DNA of 7,909 nt from CAZCWX01 sp964502465. Lineage in GTDB: Bacteria; Desulfobacterota; Binatia; Bin18. The stretch covers positions 1 to 7,909 of the forward strand of contig CAZCWX010000446.1 in assembly GCA_964502465.1 (NCBI GenBank), read 5' to 3'. The notes beneath the pieces are model-generated. The model did not search any database, was not told the origin of the DNA, and saw only the letters and a program-made list of their open reading frames with translations. How positions within the stretch are numbered: position 1 is the first letter of the stretch; every line of letters begins with the position of its first letter. Shown piece by piece: positions 1-6,043 of this stretch. The position numbers and the translations under genes were made by a program.

Positions 1-300
1 CATCTGACGCTGGGGAGATAGCTCTGCGTTCTTCTCTTTGAGTGCGTGTTGAATCTCCACCGCGCAGCGCACGGCATCCACCACACTGGTGAACTCGGCT
101 AACAAGTTGTCGCCTGGTGCGTCCACGACACGGCCGCGGTATTGTTGGATCAGGGAAGAGATCACCGCACGATAGGCGGTGAGGGTGCGGATGGTGGCCT
201 CTTCATCGTCGCCCATCAGACGACTGTAGCCGGCAACGTCAGTGCTGAAGATCGCCGCCAGCTTGCGCGACATGCCAACCGAAGTCGTTTGGTCCGGCAT
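1..300 (-). CDS. Class III adenylate/guanylate cyclase, N-terminal part (runs off left edge)
   Basis: The visible 100 residues form the start of a class III nucleotidyl cyclase catalytic domain, the family that makes cAMP or cGMP from ATP or GTP. Residues 12-29 (RKLAAIFSTDVAGYSRLM) contain the first metal-binding Asp (D21). Residues 62-70 (PGDNLLAEF) carry the second conserved Asp (D64) in the beta-hairpin region. The segment SVVDAVRCAVEIQ (72-84) is typical of the bacterial subgroup whose cyclase domain sits at the N-terminus, often followed by TPR or AAA-type regions; that part lies outside the window, so substrate specificity and C-terminal architecture cannot be judged. The ATG at 298-300 is preceded by GAGGAGG about 4 bases upstream and by a good promoter. 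Met10 is a possible alternative start, but it has no comparable site. The gene appears to be transcribed alone, separate from the methyltransferase unit to its right. Confidence 0.85.
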   Translation of the reverse strand, partial: MPDQTTSVGMSRKLAAIFSTDVAGYSRLMGDDEEATIRTLTAYRAVISSLIQQYRGRVVDAPGDNLLAEFTSVVDAVRCAVEIQHALKEKNAELSPQRQM

Positions 301-303
301 CGC

Positions 304-311
304 TCCTCCTC
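304..311 (-). promoter_or_regulatory. Ribosome binding site of the cyclase gene
   Basis: On the minus strand the bases read AGAGGAGG followed by AGCG and the ATG at 300. This is a strong anti-Shine-Dalgarno match and supports the ATG at 298-300 over the internal Met10. Confidence 0.7.
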
Positions 312-322
312 TCTGGCTGGGG

Positions 323-352
323 ATTATCCTGCTGACACTGCCTCGCTGTCAA
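323..352 (-). promoter_or_regulatory. Sigma70-type promoter for the cyclase gene
   Basis: On the minus strand a perfect -35 box TTGACA (347-352) is separated by 18 bases from GATAAT (323-328), a 5/6 match to the -10 consensus. Transcription would start near 316, leaving a short leader of about 16 bases that contains the ribosome binding site. The prediction is from sequence only. Confidence 0.6.
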
Positions 353-380
353 CCGATTATGACAAGGCTGCTGTCAGTGA

Positions 381-474
381 GGGCGGTTACCGCCCGTTGA
401 AGATGCTCAGTGGTAGCGTTCTGAAGAACGCTAAGGATGAGGGAATGATATGTCATTGCCGGATTCCTTCCGGC
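381..474. repeat. Cluster of four short hairpins
   Basis: Four inverted repeats follow one another. GGGCGG (381-386) pairs with CCGCCC (390-395) around a 3-base loop. TAGCGTTC (414-421) pairs perfectly with GAACGCTA (426-433) around TGAA, and CTCA (406-409) with TGAG (438-441) extends this stem across a symmetric 4x4 internal loop. AATGA (444-448) pairs with TCATT (453-457). GCCGGA (458-463) pairs with TCCGGC (469-474). None is followed by a T-run on either strand, so a standard intrinsic terminator is not supported. They may be a structured RNA, a Rho-type end region of the unit to the right, or a dispersed intergenic repeat. Confidence 0.45.
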
Positions 475-707
475 GCGTTAGGAATTCAGTAGCGGCTGTC
501 AGTACGCACAATGCTATCGCAAGGTCGCAGCAGAGGCGCTAGCCCAAGCTTACGAATCGGCAACTACAACTCAAGTGGTAGCAAAAACGGCAGCAAGTAC
601 AGGAAACAACGTTGTATTGTTAGAGGATAGAAGGCACATTGCTGAACAGCAAGGAACAATCAGGAGAGCCACCAAGAGAACCGTAGTGAGGAATTCCCCT
701 GCAAATC

Positions 708-1490
708 TCACGCCTTTCGCGCCACCCAAATCTGCTCGCCACCGTGACGGAATGGCCCACGCTGAAAATCGCCATAGAGCGCCTCGACCTTGTATCCACA
801 CAGCTCTAACAGATAACGCATCTCATAACGGTGCACATACCGCAAGGTGAGCGGGCTGTACGTCTTGGCAATCAGCCTTCCCGCGTTATCGAGTTCCTCA
901 CAGATAAAATACCCCTCCAGCATCTGCCGTTCGGGGTCGTACTGAAAACTATTCCACACCACGACCCTGTGCCCTGTATCGGGATGAATGAATTCCGAAT
1001 CCCTTTTCAAGGCAGCGCCAAGAGGGCCAAGGTGAGCGGCAATCATTTCGAGGTTCGGATCAAAGACATTAAAGATCAGCTGGCCATCATCCGTCAGATG
1101 TTCACGCACACAGTGCAGCGCCTGCCGTTGATCCTTTGGCGTCAACAGGTGCAAGAAGGCGCGATACGGAATCATGATCAGGTTGAAACGCCGTCCCAAT
1201 GAAAAATGACGCATGTCGCCTTCGATAAGCTCGACGCGTTGTTGGGTTTCCGTACTGCGCTGTGACAGCTTTTGTCTCAGGAGGGAGAGCATGGTCGGAG
1301 CGCGATCGAGACCAACGATCTCGACACCTGCCTCAGCGAGCGGCAGGAGAATCCGGCCGGTGCCGCAACCAATTTCCAAGACCGGCGATCCGGTCCTGCG
1401 GGCTTCTTCGAGGTAGAACTGCACATCTCCTTCGATACCAGGGAAGCAGTAGTCGTAGAAGACAGCGTCAGCTCCGTCGTATTCTTTCAT
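708..1490 (-). CDS. Class I SAM-dependent methyltransferase
   Basis: A complete 260-residue protein of the Rossmann-fold methyltransferase superfamily, predicted cytoplasmic, transferring a methyl group from S-adenosylmethionine to an unknown acceptor. Motif I is VLEIGCGTGR (37-46), the acidic residue that binds the SAM ribose is D62 in IVGLDRA, the adenine-contact region is EGDM (90-93), and motif IV is IPYRAFLHL (107-115). Beyond about residue 160 a beta-rich C-terminal part follows, ending in a DFQRGPF / EQIWVARK segment (241-259) common in this subgroup, which I cannot tie to a substrate. The ATG lies 8 bases after the stop of the exonuclease-WYL gene, and no ribosome binding site is visible in that gap, so translation probably depends on coupling to the upstream gene. 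I infer one transcript from the promoter at 2369-2396. Small-molecule, protein and nucleic-acid acceptors all remain possible. Confidence 0.85.
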   Translation of the reverse strand: MKEYDGADAVFYDYCFPGIEGDVQFYLEEARRTGSPVLEIGCGTGRILLPLAEAGVEIVGLDRAPTMLSLLRQKLSQRSTETQQRVELIEGDMRHFSLGRRFNLIMIPYRAFLHLLTPKDQRQALHCVREHLTDDGQLIFNVFDPNLEMIAAHLGPLGAALKRDSEFIHPDTGHRVVVWNSFQYDPERQMLEGYFICEELDNAGRLIAKTYSPLTLRYVHRYEMRYLLELCGYKVEALYGDFQRGPFRHGGEQIWVARKA

Positions 1491-1498
1491 GAGGTTGA

Positions 1499-2329
1499 TT
1501 ACTGCAGGCCCCCTGAGCCTCTGCGTTTCCCCACTATCCGCATTTCCGTTATCCGGTCAAGCCGGAAGGTGCGCTCATCTTGACGAAGGTGACAGTAGGC
1601 ACGGAGGTAGAGATAGTCGCGATTGGGAACGACCGCGACGGGATCGACACGTCTTCTACTGACTTCCAGAGAAGCCGATACGTAGTGAATTTCCAAACTC
1701 AGGCCGTTTGTAAGAGCTTCGCTCAACGTAGGCGGGAGAGGAAGAGCGTCTCCAGAAGCGGGGAAAAGCGCTTCCGTCAGGGGCACGGTGAGATCCTCAA
1801 TCGTTGCAATCCGACGACGAGAGAGATCTTGTATGAAGAAGCGCAGAACTTGACCCGCGATGCGGGCGTCCTGCAGGGCACGATGCCGACGGGGGTAAGG
1901 AATGTTCAGATGGTCTGCAATTGCGCCGAGGCTGTTACTGGGAAAGGCGTAGTATTGACGGGCAAGCGCCAACGTATCAACCACCTGGGTGATGGGCAGC
2001 GGAGTGCGGAGGCGCTGGAATTCAGCCGCCAGAAACCCCAGATCGAAAGGCGCGTTGTGCGCGACAAACACACGGCCGGCAATCCGGCGGACAATCTCCG
2101 GAGCAATCTCCTGAAACGACGGCGCGGTCGCCACCATCGCCGGAGTGATCCCGTTCACCGCCGCGGCGCCGGGGGAAATCGGTCGTCCGGGGTTGACGAG
2201 GGAGTCAAAGGTAGCCAGCTCCGTATCGCCTCGCAGGTGGACAACAGCAATCTCACACACCTGATCGCCAAAGGCCGGCGAGAGCCCCGTGGTCTCTACG
2301 TCAACAACAACGAAATCGACACCTTGCAT
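1499..2329 (-). CDS. DEDDh 3'-5' exonuclease (DnaQ-like) fused to a WYL domain
   Basis: A 276-residue two-domain protein. Residues 4-165 are a DnaQ/epsilon-type exonuclease with all metal and catalytic residues: D10 and E12 in VVDVETTG, N92 and D96 in AHNAPFD (exo II), D118 in QVVDTLALAR, and the exo III-epsilon pair H149 and D154 in HRALQDA. This part should remove nucleotides from 3' ends of DNA or RNA. Residues about 201-266 match a WYL domain: LEIHY (212-216), the SRRRVDP segment (224-230), YLYLRAYC (239-246) in place of the family's W-Y-L, and the signature RTFRLDRI (253-260). WYL domains elsewhere sense nucleic acid in regulators such as PafBC, but no helix-turn-helix is present here, so it is unlikely to be a transcription factor. 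I infer that the WYL part guides or gates the nuclease. The ATG at 2327-2329 follows an AGGA-like site about 6 bases upstream. The gene is first in the unit with the methyltransferase. Confidence 0.85.
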   Translation of the reverse strand: MQGVDFVVVDVETTGLSPAFGDQVCEIAVVHLRGDTELATFDSLVNPGRPISPGAAAVNGITPAMVATAPSFQEIAPEIVRRIAGRVFVAHNAPFDLGFLAAEFQRLRTPLPITQVVDTLALARQYYAFPSNSLGAIADHLNIPYPRRHRALQDARIAGQVLRFFIQDLSRRRIATIEDLTVPLTEALFPASGDALPLPPTLSEALTNGLSLEIHYVSASLEVSRRRVDPVAVVPNRDYLYLRAYCHLRQDERTFRLDRITEMRIVGKRRGSGGLQ

Positions 2330-2368
2330 AACAATCCTACCGTTTCATGCTCTGACGAGATGAACGGC

Positions 2369-2396
2369 AGGATATCTCCGGCTCCCACGCTGTCAA
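2369..2396 (-). promoter_or_regulatory. Sigma70-type promoter for the exonuclease-methyltransferase unit
   Basis: On the minus strand TTGACA (2391-2396, perfect -35) is followed after 16 bases by TATCCT (2369-2374, 4/6 match to -10). Transcription would start near 2362, giving a leader of roughly 33 bases. The 11 bases GGTTGACAGCG around the -35 box are identical to those in the cyclase promoter. The site lies in the 139-base gap after sppA, supporting a separate transcription unit. Confidence 0.5.
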
Positions 2397-2468
2397 CCTT
2401 ATCCTCACTGGATTTCTAGGAAAGCCTGCCAAAAGGTTACAGCGGCAACCAGAAAAAACTGACGGGCA

Positions 2469-4238
2469 CTATCGCACCGGGTCTACTCTCGGCATCGTCA
2501 GGGCTCCAGGGTGAGCGATGAGCCCGAGGTCTCGCGCAGTACGGACGAGTGGACGGATCGTCTGGAACGCCTGGTTGAGCATCCTCGCCGTTGCCTTCTC
2601 CTGTGTCTGCTCTTCTTCGCCTAACACCCTCTCCATCACAGTCTGCAGGAGAGTCTTCCTGGGCGGAAAGAGTTCAAGGTGGACGGCCGCATCTTCTGGT
2701 ATTCCCGCAGCCTCTTTTGCCAGACGTAACGCCACTGAAAAGCCGCCCAGCTCATCTACCAAACCTAGCGCCTTAGCGTCCTCGCCAGTCCAGATCCGCC
2801 CTTTGGCCACTTCCAGCACTTTCTCTTTTGGCAGCCCCCTGCCCCTCGCCACCTTATCCGTGAAGTCTTCATAGATCCAATCAAGCAGTTCTTGGAACTT
2901 GGACCACTGCTCGGGAGTAAAATCGAGGTTGCTGCTCCACATGGTCGCATTATCGCTGGTATGCACCTCGTCCCAGGACACACCGATTTTGTCCGAGAAC
3001 CCAGCGGTGATCAGCTTCCCAGCAAGAACACCAATGGATCCGGTAATCGTCCCTGGCTGGGCTACGATTTTGTCGGCAGCCATAGCCACAAAATATCCAC
3101 CCGACCCCGCGACGTTTCCCATAGAGACGATCACCGGTTTCCCGGCCTCCTTCGCGCGCACCGTCTCGCGCCAGATCACATCTGACGCCACCGCAGACCC
3201 GCCTGGACTATCCACTCGAAACAGGATTGCTTTCACCTTGTCCTCTTTCACTGCTGCCCGGAAGGCCGCTGCCACCGAGTCGGATCCCATAGAGGTATCG
3301 CCCGAAAGAGGACTATACTCGCTCTTCCCACGCTGGACTCCTCCTACACCATAGATGAGGGCAATCGTGTCTCCCTCAACATATGGCCTGTCAGCCCGTC
3401 GCAGATACTCAGAGAAAGAGAGAAATTCGACATCTTCACCAGTTTTTTCTTTCAGCTTCGCGTACACTTCATCCCGATACGCCAGGCCATCAACGAGTTT
3501 CGCTTCAAGCGCTTGTGGTCCAAGGAACGGACCTGTATTGATCAGTGCTCGGACGGACTCTTCAGTGAGCTGTCGTGCTGCAGCAATTCCCCCCACGATC
3601 TGTCTAAACTGGGACTCTATCACTCGTTGGGTCGCTTCTCGATGAGCTGGCGTATATTCCCGTTCGGTGAAAATGTTCATTGCGTTCTTGTATTCACTGC
3701 GAGCGTCGAAGCGGGGAGTGATACCCAATTTGTCTAAGGTTCCCCGCACAAAGGGCGTTTCAACCATCAGGCCAGTCAAGCCGACATCACCCGAAGGTTG
3801 CAGGTAAATCTCGTCGAAGGCTGTCGCCAGATAATACGCACCATTGCCCTGACCGAATTCACCAAAAGTTTCTGCATGGGCAATGGCAGGCTTTTGTTTG
3901 GCGCGGAAGGTCTGGATCGCATCGCGAACCTCTTGAATCTTGGCAAGCCCTAGGCCTGCTCCATCAATCCGAACGATAACGGCAACCACCCGCTCATCGT
4001 CCGCAGCTTTTACCAGCGCTTCCACAAGATCCCGCACGACCGGAGTTTTCTCCATAAGCACCTGAGCGAAGGGATCGTCCGGAACGTATTCGGCAAGCCC
4101 ACGATCAAGCTCAATTTCTACAACTGTTTTCGCAGGAACCTGTTGTCTCACCATCCGCGAAACACTAATGCCAATCACGATGAGTAAGACCACTATGGCG
4201 CCGATAGTCGCAAGGACTCGTACAAAGAACTTTCTCAT
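2469..4238 (-). CDS. sppA: Signal peptide peptidase SppA, long form
   Basis: A membrane-anchored Ser/Lys protease that degrades signal peptides left in the membrane after protein export. It is about 589 residues, matching the long (67-kDa class, tandem-domain) form as in Escherichia coli. Counting from the first of two ATGs, a single membrane anchor covers residues about 8-29 after a basic KR-containing start. The N-terminal half carries the general-base lysine K185 in SEYKNA, followed by FTEREYTPAHRE. The C-terminal half carries the nucleophile S380 in NVAGSGGYFVA, with DSPGGSA (344-350) and GTITGSIGV (397-405) lining the active site. Both catalytic residues are present, so activity is likely. 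I prefer the second ATG (4236-4238), because GGAGG at 4244-4248 lies only 2 bases from the first but 5 from the second. The gene follows mutL by a short gap and probably shares its transcript. The active site faces the periplasm by family knowledge. Confidence 0.93.
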   Translation of the reverse strand: MRKFFVRVLATIGAIVVLLIVIGISVSRMVRQQVPAKTVVEIELDRGLAEYVPDDPFAQVLMEKTPVVRDLVEALVKAADDERVVAVIVRIDGAGLGLAKIQEVRDAIQTFRAKQKPAIAHAETFGEFGQGNGAYYLATAFDEIYLQPSGDVGLTGLMVETPFVRGTLDKLGITPRFDARSEYKNAMNIFTEREYTPAHREATQRVIESQFRQIVGGIAAARQLTEESVRALINTGPFLGPQALEAKLVDGLAYRDEVYAKLKEKTGEDVEFLSFSEYLRRADRPYVEGDTIALIYGVGGVQRGKSEYSPLSGDTSMGSDSVAAAFRAAVKEDKVKAILFRVDSPGGSAVASDVIWRETVRAKEAGKPVIVSMGNVAGSGGYFVAMAADKIVAQPGTITGSIGVLAGKLITAGFSDKIGVSWDEVHTSDNATMWSSNLDFTPEQWSKFQELLDWIYEDFTDKVARGRGLPKEKVLEVAKGRIWTGEDAKALGLVDELGGFSVALRLAKEAAGIPEDAAVHLELFPPRKTLLQTVMERVLGEEEQTQEKATARMLNQAFQTIRPLVRTARDLGLIAHPGALTMPRVDPVR

Positions 4239-4243
4239 CATAC

Positions 4244-4248
4244 CCTCC
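4244..4248 (-). promoter_or_regulatory. Ribosome binding site of sppA
   Basis: GGAGG on the minus strand, 2 bases before the ATG at 4239-4241 and 5 bases before the ATG at 4236-4238. The spacing favours the second ATG as the start of SppA. Confidence 0.65.
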
Positions 4249-4275
4249 AGGTTTCTTTCTTAGTGTACAGAACAA

Positions 4276-5862
4276 TTACTCTCTTTCCCGTTCAAACTCA
4301 CAGCTCAGACACGTCCTGCCGACCTTGCGTCGGACCTCATCGAGCGAAAGACGAAAATACACCGGCCGGTTGTGAGCGCAGGCGTGTGGATTCGCAGCCT
4401 GTGCCCAGGCACTCAGCAGTCGCTCCTGCGCCTCACGGACTAATGGCCTTCCAGCTTTTATGGCGCCCAGGCAAGACAAAGCCTGATGGAAATCTTCCTT
4501 CTGACTGCGCACGCGAACAAGCAGGCGAGAAAATACCAGTCCAGACTCTGTGGGTGCGACGAACTCAGGAACCGCCCGTAACGCCACGACGTGAGGGCCA
4601 AATGCATCAATCAGAAAACCACAGGCATTGAGTTCGGTCTGCTGTTCTTCGACAAAGGCATGCTCTTCAGGCGACAAGGTCACCACCTGGGGCGCGATGA
4701 GCTGACGACTTCCCACCTTCCCTTGCTGAAGGCGTTCGTACAGTACCCGCTCCTCAGCGGCATGTTGGTCTACAAGATACAAGTGGCCCTCAGAAAGAGT
4801 GAGCAGAAAAGTATTCTCTACCTGCCCAATGAGAGAGAACCCTTTGCTGTCGTCTGCGGCGTACAATTCTTTTGACTCTGCTACCTGCGCCGTATGCAAC
4901 CAGGAAGGCAGAGCACGATGCCGCAGCGCCCCACGCACTAAGTCGTAGATGCTGTTATCGTCACGAAACCGCACCTCGGTTTTCGCTGGGTGGATATTGA
5001 CGTCCACTTGCGAGGGATGCAGTTCCAGGAAGAGAAACACCATTCCTCCTTCACCCCCAAGAGTATCCCGCACAGCGCGGTAGAGCGTGCGATTCCGCAC
5101 AGCGCGGCGATTGACAAAAAAATAATAGCGTCGCCGCCACACGGCTTCAGTGGAAAGAATGCACCCGAATACGCGCCCGGCAATCCCAGTACTATCACAT
5201 TTCGCCAGGTCTGCAGCGGCTTCCTTGCCAAAGCAGGCGGTGATGCGTTCTCGTAGCGACGCCGGCGGGAAGTGATAGACCTCACGACCATCAAAGGACA
5301 GCGAAAAAGTCTTCTCGGGAAATGCCAGGGCGAAACGAGTAAATGTCCCCAGGATGTGACCGTACTCGGTCCTGAGACTGCGCAGGAACTGGCGTCGTGC
5401 AGGGGTATTGTAGAACAGATCCCAGACCTCCACTGTCGTCCCCGTCGGAGCACCAGTTTCTTGCAGAGAAATCAGCCGGCCTCCCTCAACCCGTGCTTCA
5501 GAGCCGAGCAGCGCCTGGCGCTCACGGGTCAGGAAACGGAGACGAGAGACTGACGCGATACTAGGCAATGCCTCCCCACGAAAACCCAGCGTCCGTAGCG
5601 TGGCAATGTCGTTTTCATTGGCAATTTTACTGGTCGCGAAGCGTTCGAACGCGAGCGGGACTTCGGTGACAGGAATGCCTGAACCATCATCTGTCACTTT
5701 AACGAGGCGACGCCCTCCTTCCTGGATCTCGACACGGATCGTGTCGGCGGCGGCGTCGAGCGCGTTCTCGACTAGTTCTTTCACCACACTCGCTGGTCGC
5801 TCGACCACCTCACCAGCAGCAATGCGCTGTTGTATTTCAGGTGGGAGGATGTGGATTCTCAT
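4276..5862 (-). CDS. mutL: DNA mismatch repair protein MutL, endonuclease type
   Basis: A 528-residue MutL, the mismatch-repair protein that is recruited by MutS and nicks the strand to be repaired. The N-terminal GHKL ATPase has E29 and N33 in KELVENALDA, D58 in DDGSGI, FATSKI (75-80) and GFRGEAL (93-99); VNIHPAKTEVRF (288-299) closes the transducer domain. The C-terminal domain has the nuclease metal motif DQHA-x2-E-x4-E (365-376), C464 in the SCLGAIKAG block, and the C-x-H pair C495/H497 before RP. QLIAP (387-391) fits the beta-clamp binding pattern Q-x-hydrophobic-x-P at the expected place. Escherichia coli MutL lacks this nuclease, so strand choice here is probably not methyl-directed. 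The linker between domains is only about 25-30 residues, giving a short protein. The start is fixed by the canonical IHILPPEIQQRIAAGEVVERPA opening; no clear ribosome binding site precedes it. sppA follows after 34 bases. No mutS is in view. Confidence 0.96.
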   Translation of the reverse strand: MRIHILPPEIQQRIAAGEVVERPASVVKELVENALDAAADTIRVEIQEGGRRLVKVTDDGSGIPVTEVPLAFERFATSKIANENDIATLRTLGFRGEALPSIASVSRLRFLTRERQALLGSEARVEGGRLISLQETGAPTGTTVEVWDLFYNTPARRQFLRSLRTEYGHILGTFTRFALAFPEKTFSLSFDGREVYHFPPASLRERITACFGKEAAADLAKCDSTGIAGRVFGCILSTEAVWRRRYYFFVNRRAVRNRTLYRAVRDTLGGEGGMVFLFLELHPSQVDVNIHPAKTEVRFRDDNSIYDLVRGALRHRALPSWLHTAQVAESKELYAADDSKGFSLIGQVENTFLLTLSEGHLYLVDQHAAEERVLYERLQQGKVGSRQLIAPQVVTLSPEEHAFVEEQQTELNACGFLIDAFGPHVVALRAVPEFVAPTESGLVFSRLLVRVRSQKEDFHQALSCLGAIKAGRPLVREAQERLLSAWAQAANPHACAHNRPVYFRLSLDEVRRKVGRTCLSCEFERERE

Positions 5863-5884
5863 ACTGAAAACACCAACCCTTAAG

Positions 5885-5938
5885 GCGGAAAACGTAAGGA
5901 ATAATAAGAAGACCTCTCTAACATTTTACGTTTCCCGC
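5885..5938. repeat. Imperfect inverted repeat, mutL-P450 intergenic region
   Basis: GCGGAAAACGTAA (5885-5897) and TTACGTTTCCCGC (5926-5938) are inverted with 12 of 13 positions matching and a 28-base spacer. The structure sits in the 5' leader or promoter zone of the divergent mutL and P450 genes. It may reflect the same short repeat unit occurring in both orientations rather than a functional hairpin. I find no convincing -35/-10 pair for either gene in this region. Confidence 0.5.
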
Positions 5939-5954
5939 TTCACGCTTTCCATTC
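5920..5954. repeat. Degenerate 7-base tandem repeat
   Basis: Consecutive heptamers read AACATTT, TACGTTT, CCCGCTT, CACGCTT and TCCATTC, converging on a consensus near NACGYTT. The period is exact over five units while the bases have drifted. It lies between the divergent mutL and P450 genes, outside either coding region. Confidence 0.5.
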
Positions 5955-6028
5955 TCTTTTCTTACCAAAACCGTGTCTTGATGTCTTTCTCCTTGCAAAC
6001 CTCTATCGAGAAGAGTAGGAGAATGCGG

Positions 6029-6036
6029 AAGGAGGG
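6029..6036 (+). promoter_or_regulatory. Ribosome binding site of the P450 gene
   Basis: AAGGAGGG ends 7 bases before the ATG at 6044. The in-frame ATG at 6023 has an AGGAG only 1 base away, and the reading frame open further upstream lies antisense to mutL, so this site decides the start. Confidence 0.75.
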
Positions 6037-6043
6037 CACCACT

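Larger units (their letters stand above)
301..707. other. Non-coding stretch between cyclase and methyltransferase genes
   Basis: No convincing gene is present. The left end holds the cyclase promoter and ribosome binding site. Positions 381-474 hold a row of short inverted repeats. Positions 475-707 show no promoter, terminator with a T-run, or repeat that I can support. A plus-strand frame is open from 482 to 850, but it has no ATG or ribosome binding site at its left end and runs antisense into the methyltransferase gene, so I do not call it. Confidence 0.6.

Noticed and set aside
142..492. Plus-strand 116-codon frame
   Set aside because: Its first half is antisense to the cyclase domain, which has clear catalytic motifs; the second half crosses the promoter and hairpins.
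571..801. Minus-strand 76-codon frame with a hydrophobic tail
   Set aside because: Its start lies inside the methyltransferase gene in another frame, without a ribosome binding site; chance hydrophobicity is likely.
482..850. Plus-strand open frame across the non-coding stretch
   Set aside because: The composition of its left part looks protein-like, but there is no ATG, the only early start (GTG at 575) lacks a ribosome binding site, and the right part is antisense to the methyltransferase. It could be a gene remnant, but I cannot support this.
1580..2419. Plus-strand open frame of 279 codons
   Set aside because: It lies antisense to the exonuclease-WYL gene, whose translation has full family motifs; the plus-strand product has none.
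2419..2468. Possible terminator after sppA
   Set aside because: Only a 4-bp GGTT/AACC stem is present, and the T-run lies before it rather than after it in the direction of sppA transcription.
5955..6022. Possible P450 promoter (TTGATG near 5978)
   Set aside because: No hexamer at the right distance matches the -10 consensus in more than three positions.
5600..6043. In-frame upstream extension of the P450 reading frame, giving 553 residues
   Set aside because: It runs antisense through the conserved start of mutL and across a repeat region. The ATG at 6044 has a strong ribosome binding site and gives the normal family length.
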